From the NCBI GenBank assembly GCA_002256205.1, contig NKIW01000001.1, positions 620,001 to 684,000 on the forward strand: DNA of 64,000 bases. Reading direction: 5' to 3'. A program made the translations under genes and the position numbers. The notes beneath the pieces were generated by a model. It was not told where the DNA came from. It searched no databases and worked only from the letters and a program-made list of their open reading frames with translations. Below, piece after piece: positions 17,641 to 25,753 of the stretch. The first letter of the stretch is position 1; each line of letters begins with the position of its first letter. This DNA comes from Rhizobiales bacterium PAR1 (GTDB taxonomy: Bacteria > Pseudomonadota > Alphaproteobacteria > Rhizobiales > Beijerinckiaceae).

Positions 17641-18435
17641 GTGTCCTCCGAGACGACCTTTATCGACATTGGCGATGTCCGTTTGCGTGTCCGGCTCGAT
17701 GGCCCAGCCGCCGGCCCGCCACTGATCTTTTCCAATTCGCTCGGCGCGAAACTCGAAATGTGGGATCCGCAGGTCGCGCAGTTCGCCAAGGCCTTCCGCT
17801 GCATTCGTTACGATGTGCGCGGCCACGGCGAATCGTCCTGCCCGCGCGGCCCCTGGTCAATTGCGACGCTAGCGGCGGATGCCCTGCGCATCCTCGATAC
17901 GCTCCATATCCATAAGGCCGATTGGATCGGTTGTTCGATGGGCGGCGTGGTCGGGCAATATCTCCTCGCCCACCACCGCGAGCGGATCGGCAAGGCCGTG
18001 CTCGGCAATACCGCCGCGCAGATCAGCCTGCCTTCAACCGACTGGAACCCGCGCATCCGCATGGCGCATGAGAAGGGCATGGGCGTGATCGCCGAGGCGA
18101 TGAAGCCACGCTGGTTCTCGAAGCGCTTCAATGAAGCCAACGCAGCTGAAGTCAGCCGCATCACCGATCAGGTGCGGGAAGCAAGCGTCGCCGGCTATAC
18201 TGCCTGCTGCGCCGCGATCCGCGATTCCGACCTGCGCGAGGCGGTGACAACCATTTCCAACTCGGTGCTGGTGGTTATCGGCGCGGTGGACCCGGCGACC
18301 ACGCCCGCGATGGGCGAAGCGATGTTCCGCGCCATCCCCGGCGCGAAGAAATTCATCATCGACGCCGCGCATATCTCCAACTGCGAATTGCCGGATGACT
18401 ATAACAAGGCCGTCGCGGCCTTTCTGGAGGGGTGA
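17641..18435 (+). CDS. pcaD: 3-oxoadipate enol-lactonase
   Basis: An alpha/beta hydrolase of 264 residues closely matching PcaD, which opens 3-oxoadipate enol-lactone in the beta-ketoadipate branch of aromatic degradation. The nucleophile is S99 in GCSMGG, the acid lies in VIGAVDPATTP, and the histidine is in DAAHISNCE. YDVRGHGESS is family-typical. The frame opens at 17551, but the GTG at 17641 preceded by GTGAGG gives the usual N-terminus (SSETTFIDIGDVRL). No other pca gene is visible, so it may serve another lactone or a pathway encoded elsewhere. Confidence 0.88.
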   Translation: MSSETTFIDIGDVRLRVRLDGPAAGPPLIFSNSLGAKLEMWDPQVAQFAKAFRCIRYDVRGHGESSCPRGPWSIATLAADALRILDTLHIHKADWIGCSMGGVVGQYLLAHHRERIGKAVLGNTAAQISLPSTDWNPRIRMAHEKGMGVIAEAMKPRWFSKRFNEANAAEVSRITDQVREASVAGYTACCAAIRDSDLREAVTTISNSVLVVIGAVDPATTPAMGEAMFRAIPGAKKFIIDAAHISNCELPDDYNKAVAAFLEG

Positions 18436-18526
18436 AGCCGTTTTTCCGGCTCTGGTCAGAGGTCGGAAGTGCCATTAGGGTCTTTCCATGAAACGGCGCC
18501 AGGCGCCCTCTCTCGAAAGGTCTGAC

Positions 18527-19225
18527 ATGACAAAAGTTGCCATTCTCACCGGTGCCGGCAAAGGCATGGGCGCAGCCTCCGCGCGCGAACTCAGCAGTCG
18601 CGGCTGGAAGGTCGCGCTCCTCTCCCCCTCAGGTAATGCGGAAGCTTTGGCGAAGGAACTCGGCGGCATCGGCGTCACCGGCTCGGTGACCGATGAGGCT
18701 GACCTTAAGAAGCTCGTCGACGATGCCATGAACGCCTGGGGCCGCATCGACGGTGCGGTGCTCTCGACCGGCCATCCGCCGAAGGGCGATCTTCTCGACC
18801 TCACCGATGCCGATTGGGTGAAAGGCCTCGACCTTATCATCCTCAATGTCGTGAAGATCGCGCGGCTGATCACGCCGCTCATGGAGAAGCAAGGCGGCGG
18901 TTCGATCGTCAATATCTCGACCTTCGCGGCCTTCGAGCCCGATCCGGTGTTCCCGATTTCCTGCACGTTGCGTGCGGGTCTCGCCTCCTTCACCAAGCTT
19001 TATGCGGACCGCTATGCGGCGAAAAACATCCGCATGAACAACATCCTGCCCGGCTTCATTGATTCGCTGCCGGAGAAGGAAGTATTCAAATCCAGAATCC
19101 CGATGGGGCGCTATGGCAAGGTCGCGGAAATTGCCAAAACCGCCGCCTTCCTGCTCTCGGAGGACGCCGGCTACATCACTGGGCAGAACATCCGCGTCGA
19201 CGGCGGAATTACCCGTTCGGTGTAA
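18527..19225 (+). CDS. Atypical short-chain dehydrogenase/reductase
   Basis: A 232-residue Rossmann-fold SDR. The dinucleotide motif TGAGKGMG is normal, and VDGG near the C-terminus is typical of classical SDRs. The catalytic residues are not: aligned on FabG, the YxxxK pair is replaced by S145 and R149 (ISCTLRAGL), and the usual NNAG is STGHPP. This resembles a divergent SDR subgroup with an N-T-G-x-P-P loop and SNxxR in place of YxxxK, recalled from family knowledge. Activity is therefore uncertain. The ATG at 18527 is used; upstream sequence to 18488 looks non-coding. It lies 273 bases before the imino-acid gene cluster. Confidence 0.85.
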   Translation: MTKVAILTGAGKGMGAASARELSSRGWKVALLSPSGNAEALAKELGGIGVTGSVTDEADLKKLVDDAMNAWGRIDGAVLSTGHPPKGDLLDLTDADWVKGLDLIILNVVKIARLITPLMEKQGGGSIVNISTFAAFEPDPVFPISCTLRAGLASFTKLYADRYAAKNIRMNNILPGFIDSLPEKEVFKSRIPMGRYGKVAEIAKTAAFLLSEDAGYITGQNIRVDGGITRSV

Positions 19226-19318
19226 GGGGCGCCGCGTTTTAGCAACGCCAACGTGTCATTCCCGACTCGGTCATTGGGCGTCTAACGGACATCCGTCCGG
19301 ACCGTCGGACGATGGCCG

Positions 19319-19369
19319 CGAGCGGGAATCCAGACCAACCATTCAAGGAATAGGCTGGATTCCCGCTCG
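19319..19369. repeat. REP-like inverted repeat
   Basis: Perfect 15-base arms CGAGCGGGAATCCAG (19319-19333) and CTGGATTCCCGCTCG (19355-19369) around a 21-base loop. The sequence just before it (TGTCATTCCCG at 19254) belongs to the same style of element, a common palindromic repeat in alphaproteobacterial genomes. It sits in the 273-base gap between the SDR and the DapA-family gene and may also end transcription from the SDR. Confidence 0.7.
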
Positions 19370-19445
19370 ATGCCGCGCATCGTCAGGACTGACACCGATC
19401 GCAATGGCAGGCGCAGCACTTTCTCATTCACCCCGTTGACTCATC

Positions 19446-19461
19446 CTGACATACATGTCAG
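19446..19461. promoter_or_regulatory. Candidate operator of the imino-acid operon
   Basis: CTGACAT-AC-ATGTCAG is a 7+7 base inverted repeat with a 2-base centre, about 38 bases before the DapA-family start. A TTGACT that could be a -35 box lies directly upstream at 19436-19441, so a bound regulator would cover the core promoter. The regulator gene is not in the window. Confidence 0.45.
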
Positions 19462-19498
19462 TAAGGACACAGAAACTGTACCACTGGAAGGATCTGAT

Positions 19499-20413
19499 AT
19501 GGCCGCCTCCCCCTCGAAACTGCCGCGCTGGAAGGGTGTTCTTCCCGCCGTCACCACCAAGTTTGACGCCAATGACAAGCTTGATGCGAAGGAAATGCTC
19601 AAATCCTTCGAGCTTCAGGTGAAGGCGGGCGTCGATGGCCTGATCGTTTGCGGCTCGCTTGGTGAGGCCTCGACGCTGGAATTCGACGAGAAGGTCGATG
19701 TGCTCAAAGTCGCGCTCGAAGCGGCGAACGGCAAGGTTCCGGTGCTGCTGACGGTGGCCGAAGGCTCGACCGCGCGCGCCTCGCGCCTAGCCGAAGCGGG
19801 CGCCAAGGCCGGCGCCGCCGGCTTCATGGTGCTGCCGGGCATCCCCTACAAGTCGCTCCCGCACGAGACGATGACGCATTATCGCACGGTGGCGAAGGCC
19901 GGCGGCCTGCCGGTTATGGTCTACAACAACCCGGTCGGTTACGGCACGGATATCACGCCAGAAATGTTCGTCGAAATGGCGGATGAGCCGCTGTTCACCT
20001 CGATCAAGGAAAGCTCGGATGATGTCCGCCGCATCACGCGGATCATCAACCTTTGCGGCGATCGCTACGACCTCTTCACCGGCGTTGATAACCTCGCGCT
20101 CGAAGCCCATGCGATGGGCGCCGTGGGTTGGGTCGCGGGCCTTGTCTGCGCCTTCCCGGATGAAACCGTCGCAATCTGGAAGCTCGCCAACGAGGGCAAG
20201 TTCGCCGAGGCGCGCGCGATTTACCGCTGGTTCGAACCGTTGCTGACGCTCGATGTCTCCCCGCAACTGGTGCAGAACATCAAGTGCGTCGAAGCCATCG
20301 TCACCGGCACCAATGATCGCTGCCGCGCGCCGCGCATTGCCCATACCGGCGAGGCCCGCAAGGCGATCGAGGCGATTGTCGCCAAGGCGCTGAAGACCCG
20401 CCCGAAACTCTGA
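19499..20413 (+). CDS. DapA-family lyase/deaminase, probably imino-acid catabolism
   Basis: A 304-residue class I aldolase-fold enzyme of the dihydrodipicolinate synthase family. The Schiff-base lysine is K170 (FTSIKESSDD), the catalytic tyrosine is Y142 (VMVYNNPVGYG), and a GSLGEASTL loop stands in the carboxylate-binding position. Neighbouring aconitase X and proline-racemase-family genes make Delta1-pyrroline-4-hydroxy-2-carboxylate deaminase (LhpC/HypD type, trans-4-hydroxyproline pathway) the likeliest role. An aldolase or a sugar-acid dehydratase cannot be excluded. The ATG at 19499 has GGAAGGA upstream; the longer frame to 19370 runs through the repeat. Confidence 0.88.
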   Translation: MAASPSKLPRWKGVLPAVTTKFDANDKLDAKEMLKSFELQVKAGVDGLIVCGSLGEASTLEFDEKVDVLKVALEAANGKVPVLLTVAEGSTARASRLAEAGAKAGAAGFMVLPGIPYKSLPHETMTHYRTVAKAGGLPVMVYNNPVGYGTDITPEMFVEMADEPLFTSIKESSDDVRRITRIINLCGDRYDLFTGVDNLALEAHAMGAVGWVAGLVCAFPDETVAIWKLANEGKFAEARAIYRWFEPLLTLDVSPQLVQNIKCVEAIVTGTNDRCRAPRIAHTGEARKAIEAIVAKALKTRPKL

Positions 20414-20427
20414 CGAGCACCCTGCCC

Positions 20428-21684
20428 GTGAGCCTTCATCTGACATCGGAAGAAAAGAGCTGGCTCGCGGGCGAGGCCGGGGAACCCCGTGCTCTCGCCA
20501 TGCGGGTCATTGCAGAAACCGCCCGCCTGATGGGCGCGGAAAAGCTGATCCCGGTCGCCTCGGCACATATCGACGGCGCGCTTTATCACGGCGATTCCGG
20601 CACGCTTTTCGGCGAAAAGCTCGTCGACCTCGGCGCGAAAGTCGTGATCCCGACGACGCTCAATGTCGGTGGGATCGACATGCACTGCGGCGCGAAAACC
20701 CTGTTGCCGCCGCATGAGCATGACATGGCAAAGCGCATGATGCTCGCCTACGAGGCGATGGGATGCGCGCCCTCCTGGACCTGCGCGCCCTACCAGGCCG
20801 GCCACCGCCCGGCCCTCGGCTCGGATGTCGCCTGGGGCGAGAGCAACGCGGTCGCCTTTTGCAATTCCGTGCTGGGCGCGAGAACGAACCGCTACGGCGA
20901 TTTCCTCGATATCTGCTGCGCGATCACCGCCCGCGCGCCCTATTACGGGCTGCATATCCCGAAGAATCGCCGCGCGACCTTCGCGCTCGATTGCTCTGGG
21001 CTTTCGAAGGCACTCAAGAATTCTGATGTTTTCTGGCCGGTTATCGGCACGCTATTCGGCCAGCGCGCCGGAACGGACATCGGCGTGGTGCTGGGGCTGG
21101 AAGGTTGTTCCACCGAAGATCGCCTGAAAGCCTTCGGTGCCGCTGCCGCTTCGGCGGGCGCGGTCGGCCTGTTCCATATCCTCGGCGTGACGCCGGAAGC
21201 ACCGGACCTCATCACCGTTACGCAAGGCAATACCGATATCCCGGTGACGCCCGTGACTGCCAAGATGCTCGATACCGCTCGTGCCGGACTCTCGACCACG
21301 AAGGAACTGGCAATTGATGCGGTCGCGGTGGGTTCACCCCATTGCTCGATCGATGAATTGCTCGAAATCGACCAGCGTATTGCGGGACGCAAGCTCGTCC
21401 GCCCGTTCTATGCCTGCACCGGGCGCCATGCAGTCAAGGCGCTCGAAGCAGCAGGTCGCCGCTCGGCACTCGAAAACGCGGGCGTTACGCTTGTGGCGGA
21501 CACCTGCGTCGTCGTCACGCCGATCCTCTCGGCGATCCGAGGCGTACTGATGACGAATTCGGGTAAATTTGCGCATTATGCGCCGGGAAACACGGGTTAC
21601 GCGGTGCAATATGGCGCGCTCGCTGAATGCGTTGAAAGTGCCGTCACCGGCCGCCTTGTCCGTGATGAAAGGGTCTGGTCATGA
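20428..21684 (+). CDS. Aconitase X catalytic domain protein (large subunit)
   Basis: A 418-residue aconitase X (AcnX) large subunit starting at GTG. Conserved blocks include HIDGALYHGDSG, ESNAVAFCNSVLGARTNR, GSPHCSIDEL and ATG-like GKFAHYAPG near the end. Cysteines at GIDMHCGAK, AFCNS, SPHC and FYACTG include the likely iron ligands. Bacterial AcnX enzymes studied so far dehydrate cis-3-hydroxy-L-proline to Delta1-pyrroline-2-carboxylate, so that is the best guess. The stop overlaps the small-subunit start by four bases, which fits an obligate heteromer. Confidence 0.9.
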   Translation: MSLHLTSEEKSWLAGEAGEPRALAMRVIAETARLMGAEKLIPVASAHIDGALYHGDSGTLFGEKLVDLGAKVVIPTTLNVGGIDMHCGAKTLLPPHEHDMAKRMMLAYEAMGCAPSWTCAPYQAGHRPALGSDVAWGESNAVAFCNSVLGARTNRYGDFLDICCAITARAPYYGLHIPKNRRATFALDCSGLSKALKNSDVFWPVIGTLFGQRAGTDIGVVLGLEGCSTEDRLKAFGAAAASAGAVGLFHILGVTPEAPDLITVTQGNTDIPVTPVTAKMLDTARAGLSTTKELAIDAVAVGSPHCSIDELLEIDQRIAGRKLVRPFYACTGRHAVKALEAAGRRSALENAGVTLVADTCVVVTPILSAIRGVLMTNSGKFAHYAPGNTGYAVQYGALAECVESAVTGRLVRDERVWS

Positions 21685-22091
21685 GTGCGATCACGGCAAC
21701 GCCGCTGCTGCCGGGCAAGGCCTCGGGCGAGGTTCTCAAGCTCGAGGCGCCGCTCTCCTTCTGGGGCGGGGTTGACCCCAAGACCGGGAACATCATCCAG
21801 GTTCGGCATCCGCAATGCGGAACCTCCATCGCCGGGCGTATCCTCTGCCTGCCTGCGACCATCGGCTCCTCGTCTTCCTCCGCGGTGCTGCTCGAGCTTA
21901 TTCGCGGCGGTAACGCGCCGGCCGCGCTGGTGATGGGTGCGCCAGACGCGATTTTGCTGATCGGCTGCCTCGTCGCGAAGGAAATGGGCTGGGAAGCGCC
22001 GCCTGCTTTCGAACTCCCGGCACCCGTGCAAGCCACGCTGCCCGATGGCGCTCTTTCCATCTCGGAAACAGGCGCTATCCTTCCGAACTGA
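21681..22091 (+). CDS. Aconitase X swivel domain protein (small subunit, DUF126)
   Basis: A 136-residue protein corresponding to the swivelling domain that is fused to the large subunit in other aconitase X types. Family motifs are PLSFWGGVDPKTG and the serine-rich substrate loop TIGSSSSSAVLLELIR. Its ATG overlaps the large-subunit stop (ATGA), and the racemase-family gene follows after 23 bases, so it is mid-operon. Confidence 0.9.
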   Translation: MSAITATPLLPGKASGEVLKLEAPLSFWGGVDPKTGNIIQVRHPQCGTSIAGRILCLPATIGSSSSSAVLLELIRGGNAPAALVMGAPDAILLIGCLVAKEMGWEAPPAFELPAPVQATLPDGALSISETGAILPN

Positions 22092-22114
22092 TCGAACACA
22101 TTCTCGGGAATATC

Positions 22115-23125
22115 ATGGCACGGCATACGTTTTTCTGCGTCGACGGACACACCTGCGGCAACCCGGTGCGTATGGTGGTCGGCGGTGGGCCAAACCTCGT
22201 CGGCGCGACGATGAGCGAGAAGCGCGACCATTTCATCCGCGAGTATGACTGGATCCGCACCGCCCTGATGTTCGAGCCGCGCGGGCACGACATGATGTCC
22301 GGCTCGATCCTCTACCCGCCGACGCGGCCTGATTGCGATGTCGCGATCCTCTACATCGAAACCTCCGGCTGCCTGCCGATGTGTGGCCACGGCACCATCG
22401 GCACCGTGACGATGGCGCTGGAACAAGGTTTGGTGAAAGCCAAGACGCCGGGCAAGCTGATGCTCGATACGCCCGCCGGCGTCGTCGAAGCGCATTACAA
22501 GGAGGAAGGCGGGCGCGTCACCAGCGTCAAGCTGATCAATATCCCCTCCTTCCTCCATGCCGTCGACGTCAAGCTGAAGGTCGAAGGTCTCGGCGACCTG
22601 ACGGTGGACATCTCCTATGGCGGGAATTTCTACGCCATCGTCGATCCGCAGCCGAATTTCGCGGGCGTCGAGACGGTACAACCCTCCGATATCCTGCGCT
22701 GGTCACCGGCCGTGCGGCGCGCCGTGAACGCGACAATTGATCTCATCCACCCAGAAAATCCGAGCATCCGGGGCTGCCGCCATGTGCTCTGGGCCGGCAA
22801 GCCGATGAAACCGACGTCCACCGCCCGCAACGCAGTGTTCTACGGGGAAAATGCCATCGACCGCTCGCCCTGCGGCACCGGCACTTCGGCGCGCCTTGCG
22901 CAATGGGCTGCAAAAGGCAAATTGAAGCCGGGACAGGATTTTGTGCACGAAAGCATCATCGGCTCGATCTTTATCGGCCGGATCGAGGGCGAAACCACGG
23001 TCGGCGGCAAGCCTGCGATCATCCCCTCGGTGGAAGGCTGGGCGGTGATGACCGGCCTCAACACAATATTCGTGGACGACCATGATCCCTTCAAGCATGG
23101 GTTCGTTCTGGCAGACAAGCCCTAG
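22115..23125 (+). CDS. Proline racemase family protein, probable hydroxyproline 2-epimerase
   Basis: A 336-residue proline-racemase-fold enzyme. Both catalytic positions are cysteine: C90 in PMCGHGTIG and C253 in SPCGTGTSA. A Cys/Cys pair marks racemases and epimerases, whereas trans-3-hydroxy-L-proline dehydratases carry Thr at the second site. It therefore probably interconverts trans-4- or trans-3-hydroxy-L-proline and the cis-D-isomer. It closes the four-gene cluster with the DapA-family and aconitase X genes. Confidence 0.9.
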   Translation: MARHTFFCVDGHTCGNPVRMVVGGGPNLVGATMSEKRDHFIREYDWIRTALMFEPRGHDMMSGSILYPPTRPDCDVAILYIETSGCLPMCGHGTIGTVTMALEQGLVKAKTPGKLMLDTPAGVVEAHYKEEGGRVTSVKLINIPSFLHAVDVKLKVEGLGDLTVDISYGGNFYAIVDPQPNFAGVETVQPSDILRWSPAVRRAVNATIDLIHPENPSIRGCRHVLWAGKPMKPTSTARNAVFYGENAIDRSPCGTGTSARLAQWAAKGKLKPGQDFVHESIIGSIFIGRIEGETTVGGKPAIIPSVEGWAVMTGLNTIFVDDHDPFKHGFVLADKP

Positions 23126-23351
23126 ACCATTAGTGACTTCACCGAAAAACCCGCTTAATTTTAGTGGAATTCACGCGGGTATTTTCCCTTTTACGATTGA
23201 TCCACGGAGGACAAACGGCCATTAGTCTGCGCCACCCGGTTTGGGAGAAAGCGCGATCCCGCTAGCCAAGCGTATCGTGCTCCGATAAACCGGTTTGGCA
23301 TAAATCCCGCATCAGACGGGGTAAGCGTAGTGGGGAGGCGTACGGTTCAGT
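23126..23351 (+). promoter_or_regulatory. Intergenic region upstream of livH with a possible sigma-54 site
   Basis: A 226-base spacer. TGGCAT at 23296-23301 followed by GC at 23309-23310 satisfies GG-N10-GC spacing for a sigma-54 promoter (-24/-12), leaving about 40 bases to the livH ATG. A weak stem with ACCCGC/GCGGGT arms (23149-23180) may end the upstream operon. Both calls are tentative. Confidence 0.3.
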
Positions 23352-24275
23352 ATGGAAGTCTTTGTCCAGCAACTGATAAACGGTGTCACGTTAGGCGCTG
23401 TCTACGGCCTGATCGCCATCGGCTATACGATGGTTTTCGGCATCATCGGGATGGTGAACTTCGCGCATGGCGATGTGTTCATGATCTCCGCTTTCATCTC
23501 GCTCATTGTTTTCATGGCGATTACTGCTGTGGCGGGCTTTTCGGGCGGGGTCGTCTTCCTCGCGCTGCTCGTAGCGCTGGTCGTCTCGATGGTGATTACA
23601 GCGCTTTATAGCTGGACCATTGAGCGCATCGCCTACCGCAAGCTGCGCGGCTCCTTCCGCCTCGCGCCGCTGATCTCGGCGATCGGCATGTCGATCCTGC
23701 TGATGAATTTCGTGCAGGTTGCCCAAGGCGCGCGCAACAAGCCCATTCCGCCGATCATGCGCGACACGATCAATCTCTTCGAGCGTAACGGCTTCCAGGT
23801 CGCGATCTCCTACAAGCAGGTGATGATCATCGCGGTAACCGCGATCCTGCTCGCGATCTTCTGGTACGTGGTGCAGAAGACCCCGCTCGGCAGGGCCCAG
23901 CGCGCCTGTGAGCAGGACGCGAAGATGGCCGCCCTCCTCGGCATCAACGTTGACCGCACGATTGCCGTCACCTTCGTGATGGGTGCAGCGCTGGCGGCGG
24001 TCGCGGGCACGATGTTCCTGACCTACTATGGCGTGGTGGTGTTCTCGGATGGCTTCGTGCCGGGCGTGAAAGCCTTCACGGCAGCGGTGCTCGGCGGCAT
24101 CGGCTCGCTACCCGGCGCGGTGCTTGGCGGAATGCTGATCGGCCTCATCGAGACCTTCTGGTCAGCCTATTTCTCCATCGATTACAAGGATGTTGCGGCC
24201 TTCTCGATCCTCGCAATCGTGCTGATTTTCATGCCGCAAGGCCTGCTCGGCAAACCCGAAGTCGAGAAGGTGTAA
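23352..24275 (+). CDS. livH: Branched-chain amino acid-type ABC transporter permease LivH
   Basis: A 307-residue inner-membrane permease of the LIV family, with many hydrophobic helices and the family N-terminus FVQQLINGVTLGAVYGLIAI. The C-terminal coupling region AVLGGIGSLPGAVLGG is present. It forms the transmembrane pore with LivM. The livM gene starts 4 bases after its stop. The immediate upstream position of imino-acid catabolic genes suggests the transporter may import hydroxyproline or a related compound instead of only leucine-type amino acids (inference). Confidence 0.95.
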   Translation: MEVFVQQLINGVTLGAVYGLIAIGYTMVFGIIGMVNFAHGDVFMISAFISLIVFMAITAVAGFSGGVVFLALLVALVVSMVITALYSWTIERIAYRKLRGSFRLAPLISAIGMSILLMNFVQVAQGARNKPIPPIMRDTINLFERNGFQVAISYKQVMIIAVTAILLAIFWYVVQKTPLGRAQRACEQDAKMAALLGINVDRTIAVTFVMGAALAAVAGTMFLTYYGVVVFSDGFVPGVKAFTAAVLGGIGSLPGAVLGGMLIGLIETFWSAYFSIDYKDVAAFSILAIVLIFMPQGLLGKPEVEKV

Positions 24276-24279
24276 TCCC

Positions 24280-25689
24280 ATGGAACGAACCGAAAAACCC
24301 GTGATCAACTGGGGTCAGCTTTTCAAGGATGGCGTCTTTGCCGCCATCGTTGCCTTCGGCCTCTTCGCGCTGATGCTCGGCTTCAAGACCGATCAGACGC
24401 TCAACAATGAAATGGTCCTCGTTCCCCGCCCCATGCTGCTCTGGAGCGTCGTGGGCCTCGTCTTCCTCGCCCGCATCGCCATCGGCTACTGGCAGGCGAG
24501 CCGCGAGGGACGGATTGCGCCGCCTAAAAAGGCGACAGCGCTCTGGATGCTCAAGGCCGAGAAATACGGTCTGCCGATGGTGATCGGCTTCCTTGTCGCC
24601 TACCCGATGTTCGTGCTGCTGACGGCCGGACCGCAGGGCGCGATCAAGTGGATCGACAACTTCGGCATCCAGATCCTGATCTACATCATGCTCGGCTGGG
24701 GCCTGAACATCGTCGTCGGCCTCGCCGGCCTGCTCGATCTTGGTTACGTCGCATTCTACGCCGTGGGTGCCTATTCCTATGCGCTATTCGCGACCTCCGA
24801 GCCGATTAAGGATTTCCTTGCGCAGCTCATCGGCGAAGGCTTCTGGCAGGCTTGGGCCTTCTGGATCTGCCTGCCGGTTGCCGGCATTCTCGCCGCTTTC
24901 TGGGGCGTGATGCTGGGCTTCCCGGTGCTGCGCTTGCGTGGTGACTACCTCGCCATCGTGACGCTGGCGTTCGGTGAAATCATTCGCCTCGTCTTGATCA
25001 ACTGGGTGGATTTCTCGAACGGTTACGCCGGTATCTCCTCCATCCCGCGACCGAGTTTCTTCGGCGTGCCGTTCAATGCGACGGATGAGGGCTTTTCCGC
25101 GAAATTCGGGCTCGAATTCAGCCCGATCTACCGGACGATCTTCCTCTTCTACGTCATTCTGGCGCTGGCGCTGTTGACCGCGGCTGTCTCGATGCGGCTC
25201 AGGCGCCTGCCGGTTGGCCGGGCGTGGGAAGCGCTGCGTGAAGATGAAATTGCCTGCCGCTCGCTCGGCATCAACACCGTCAACACCAAGCTCACGGCCT
25301 TTGCCATCGGCGCAATGTTCGGCGGCTTCGCTGGCGCCTTCTTCGCCGCGCGGCAAGGCTTCATCTCGCCGGAAAGCTTCGTGTTCCTTGAATCCGCGCA
25401 GATCCTTGCCATCGTCGTGCTCGGCGGCATGGGTTCCCTGCTCGGTGTCGTCATTGCCTCGATCCTGCTCGTGGGCGGCGTCGAACTCCTCCGTGAACTC
25501 GATTTCCTCAAGCTCTACTTCGGGGACGGTTTCGACCCCGCGCAATATCGCATGCTGATCTTCGGCATCTGTATGGTGCTGATGATGCTCTGGAAGCCGC
25601 GCGGCCTGATTTCAGCCCGTGAACCGACTGTCTTCCTCAAGGAGAAGAAGATCGTCTCGGCGGACCACGTGAAAGAGGGGCATGGCTGA
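24280..25689 (+). CDS. livM: Branched-chain amino acid-type ABC transporter permease LivM
   Basis: A 469-residue permease. Residues 1 to about 110 form an N-terminal extension with two hydrophobic segments. The conserved LivM core then begins at LIYIMLGWGLNIVVGLAGLLDLG and contains GDYLAIVTLAFGEIIRL and AREDE-like WEALREDEIACRSLGI. The last part, VVLGGMGSLLGVV, is the coupling region. Its stop lies just before a palindromic repeat that separates it from livG. Confidence 0.95.
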   Translation: MERTEKPVINWGQLFKDGVFAAIVAFGLFALMLGFKTDQTLNNEMVLVPRPMLLWSVVGLVFLARIAIGYWQASREGRIAPPKKATALWMLKAEKYGLPMVIGFLVAYPMFVLLTAGPQGAIKWIDNFGIQILIYIMLGWGLNIVVGLAGLLDLGYVAFYAVGAYSYALFATSEPIKDFLAQLIGEGFWQAWAFWICLPVAGILAAFWGVMLGFPVLRLRGDYLAIVTLAFGEIIRLVLINWVDFSNGYAGISSIPRPSFFGVPFNATDEGFSAKFGLEFSPIYRTIFLFYVILALALLTAAVSMRLRRLPVGRAWEALREDEIACRSLGINTVNTKLTAFAIGAMFGGFAGAFFAARQGFISPESFVFLESAQILAIVVLGGMGSLLGVVIASILLVGGVELLRELDFLKLYFGDGFDPAQYRMLIFGICMVLMMLWKPRGLISAREPTVFLKEKKIVSADHVKEGHG

Positions 25690-25692
25690 TGC

Positions 25693-25737
25693 GCATGATC
25701 CCAAAAAGTGGCCACCGGTTTTTGGACAAGATCATGC
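25693..25737. repeat. REP-like palindrome at the livM/livG junction
   Basis: Outer arms GCATGATC (25693-25700) and GATCATGC (25730-25737) pair perfectly, and inner arms CCAAAAA/TTTTTGG continue the stem with a 4-base bulge (ACAA) on one side. The loop region carries the GTGG..CCACCGG core seen in widespread Hyphomicrobiales repeats. It fills most of the 64-base gap between the livM stop and the ATG of livG. It also opens a spurious in-frame N-terminal extension of livG starting at 25682. Confidence 0.75.
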
Positions 25738-25753
25738 GGAAAGAAGAGCAATA

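Noticed and set aside
22115-23125. trans-3-hydroxy-L-proline dehydratase
   Set aside because: The second catalytic residue is Cys253, not Thr, so an epimerase or racemase is favoured.
25682-25753. N-terminal extension of LivG from the start at 25682
   Set aside because: The added residues are encoded by the palindromic repeat, and a better ribosome site and family-typical N-terminus occur at 25754.
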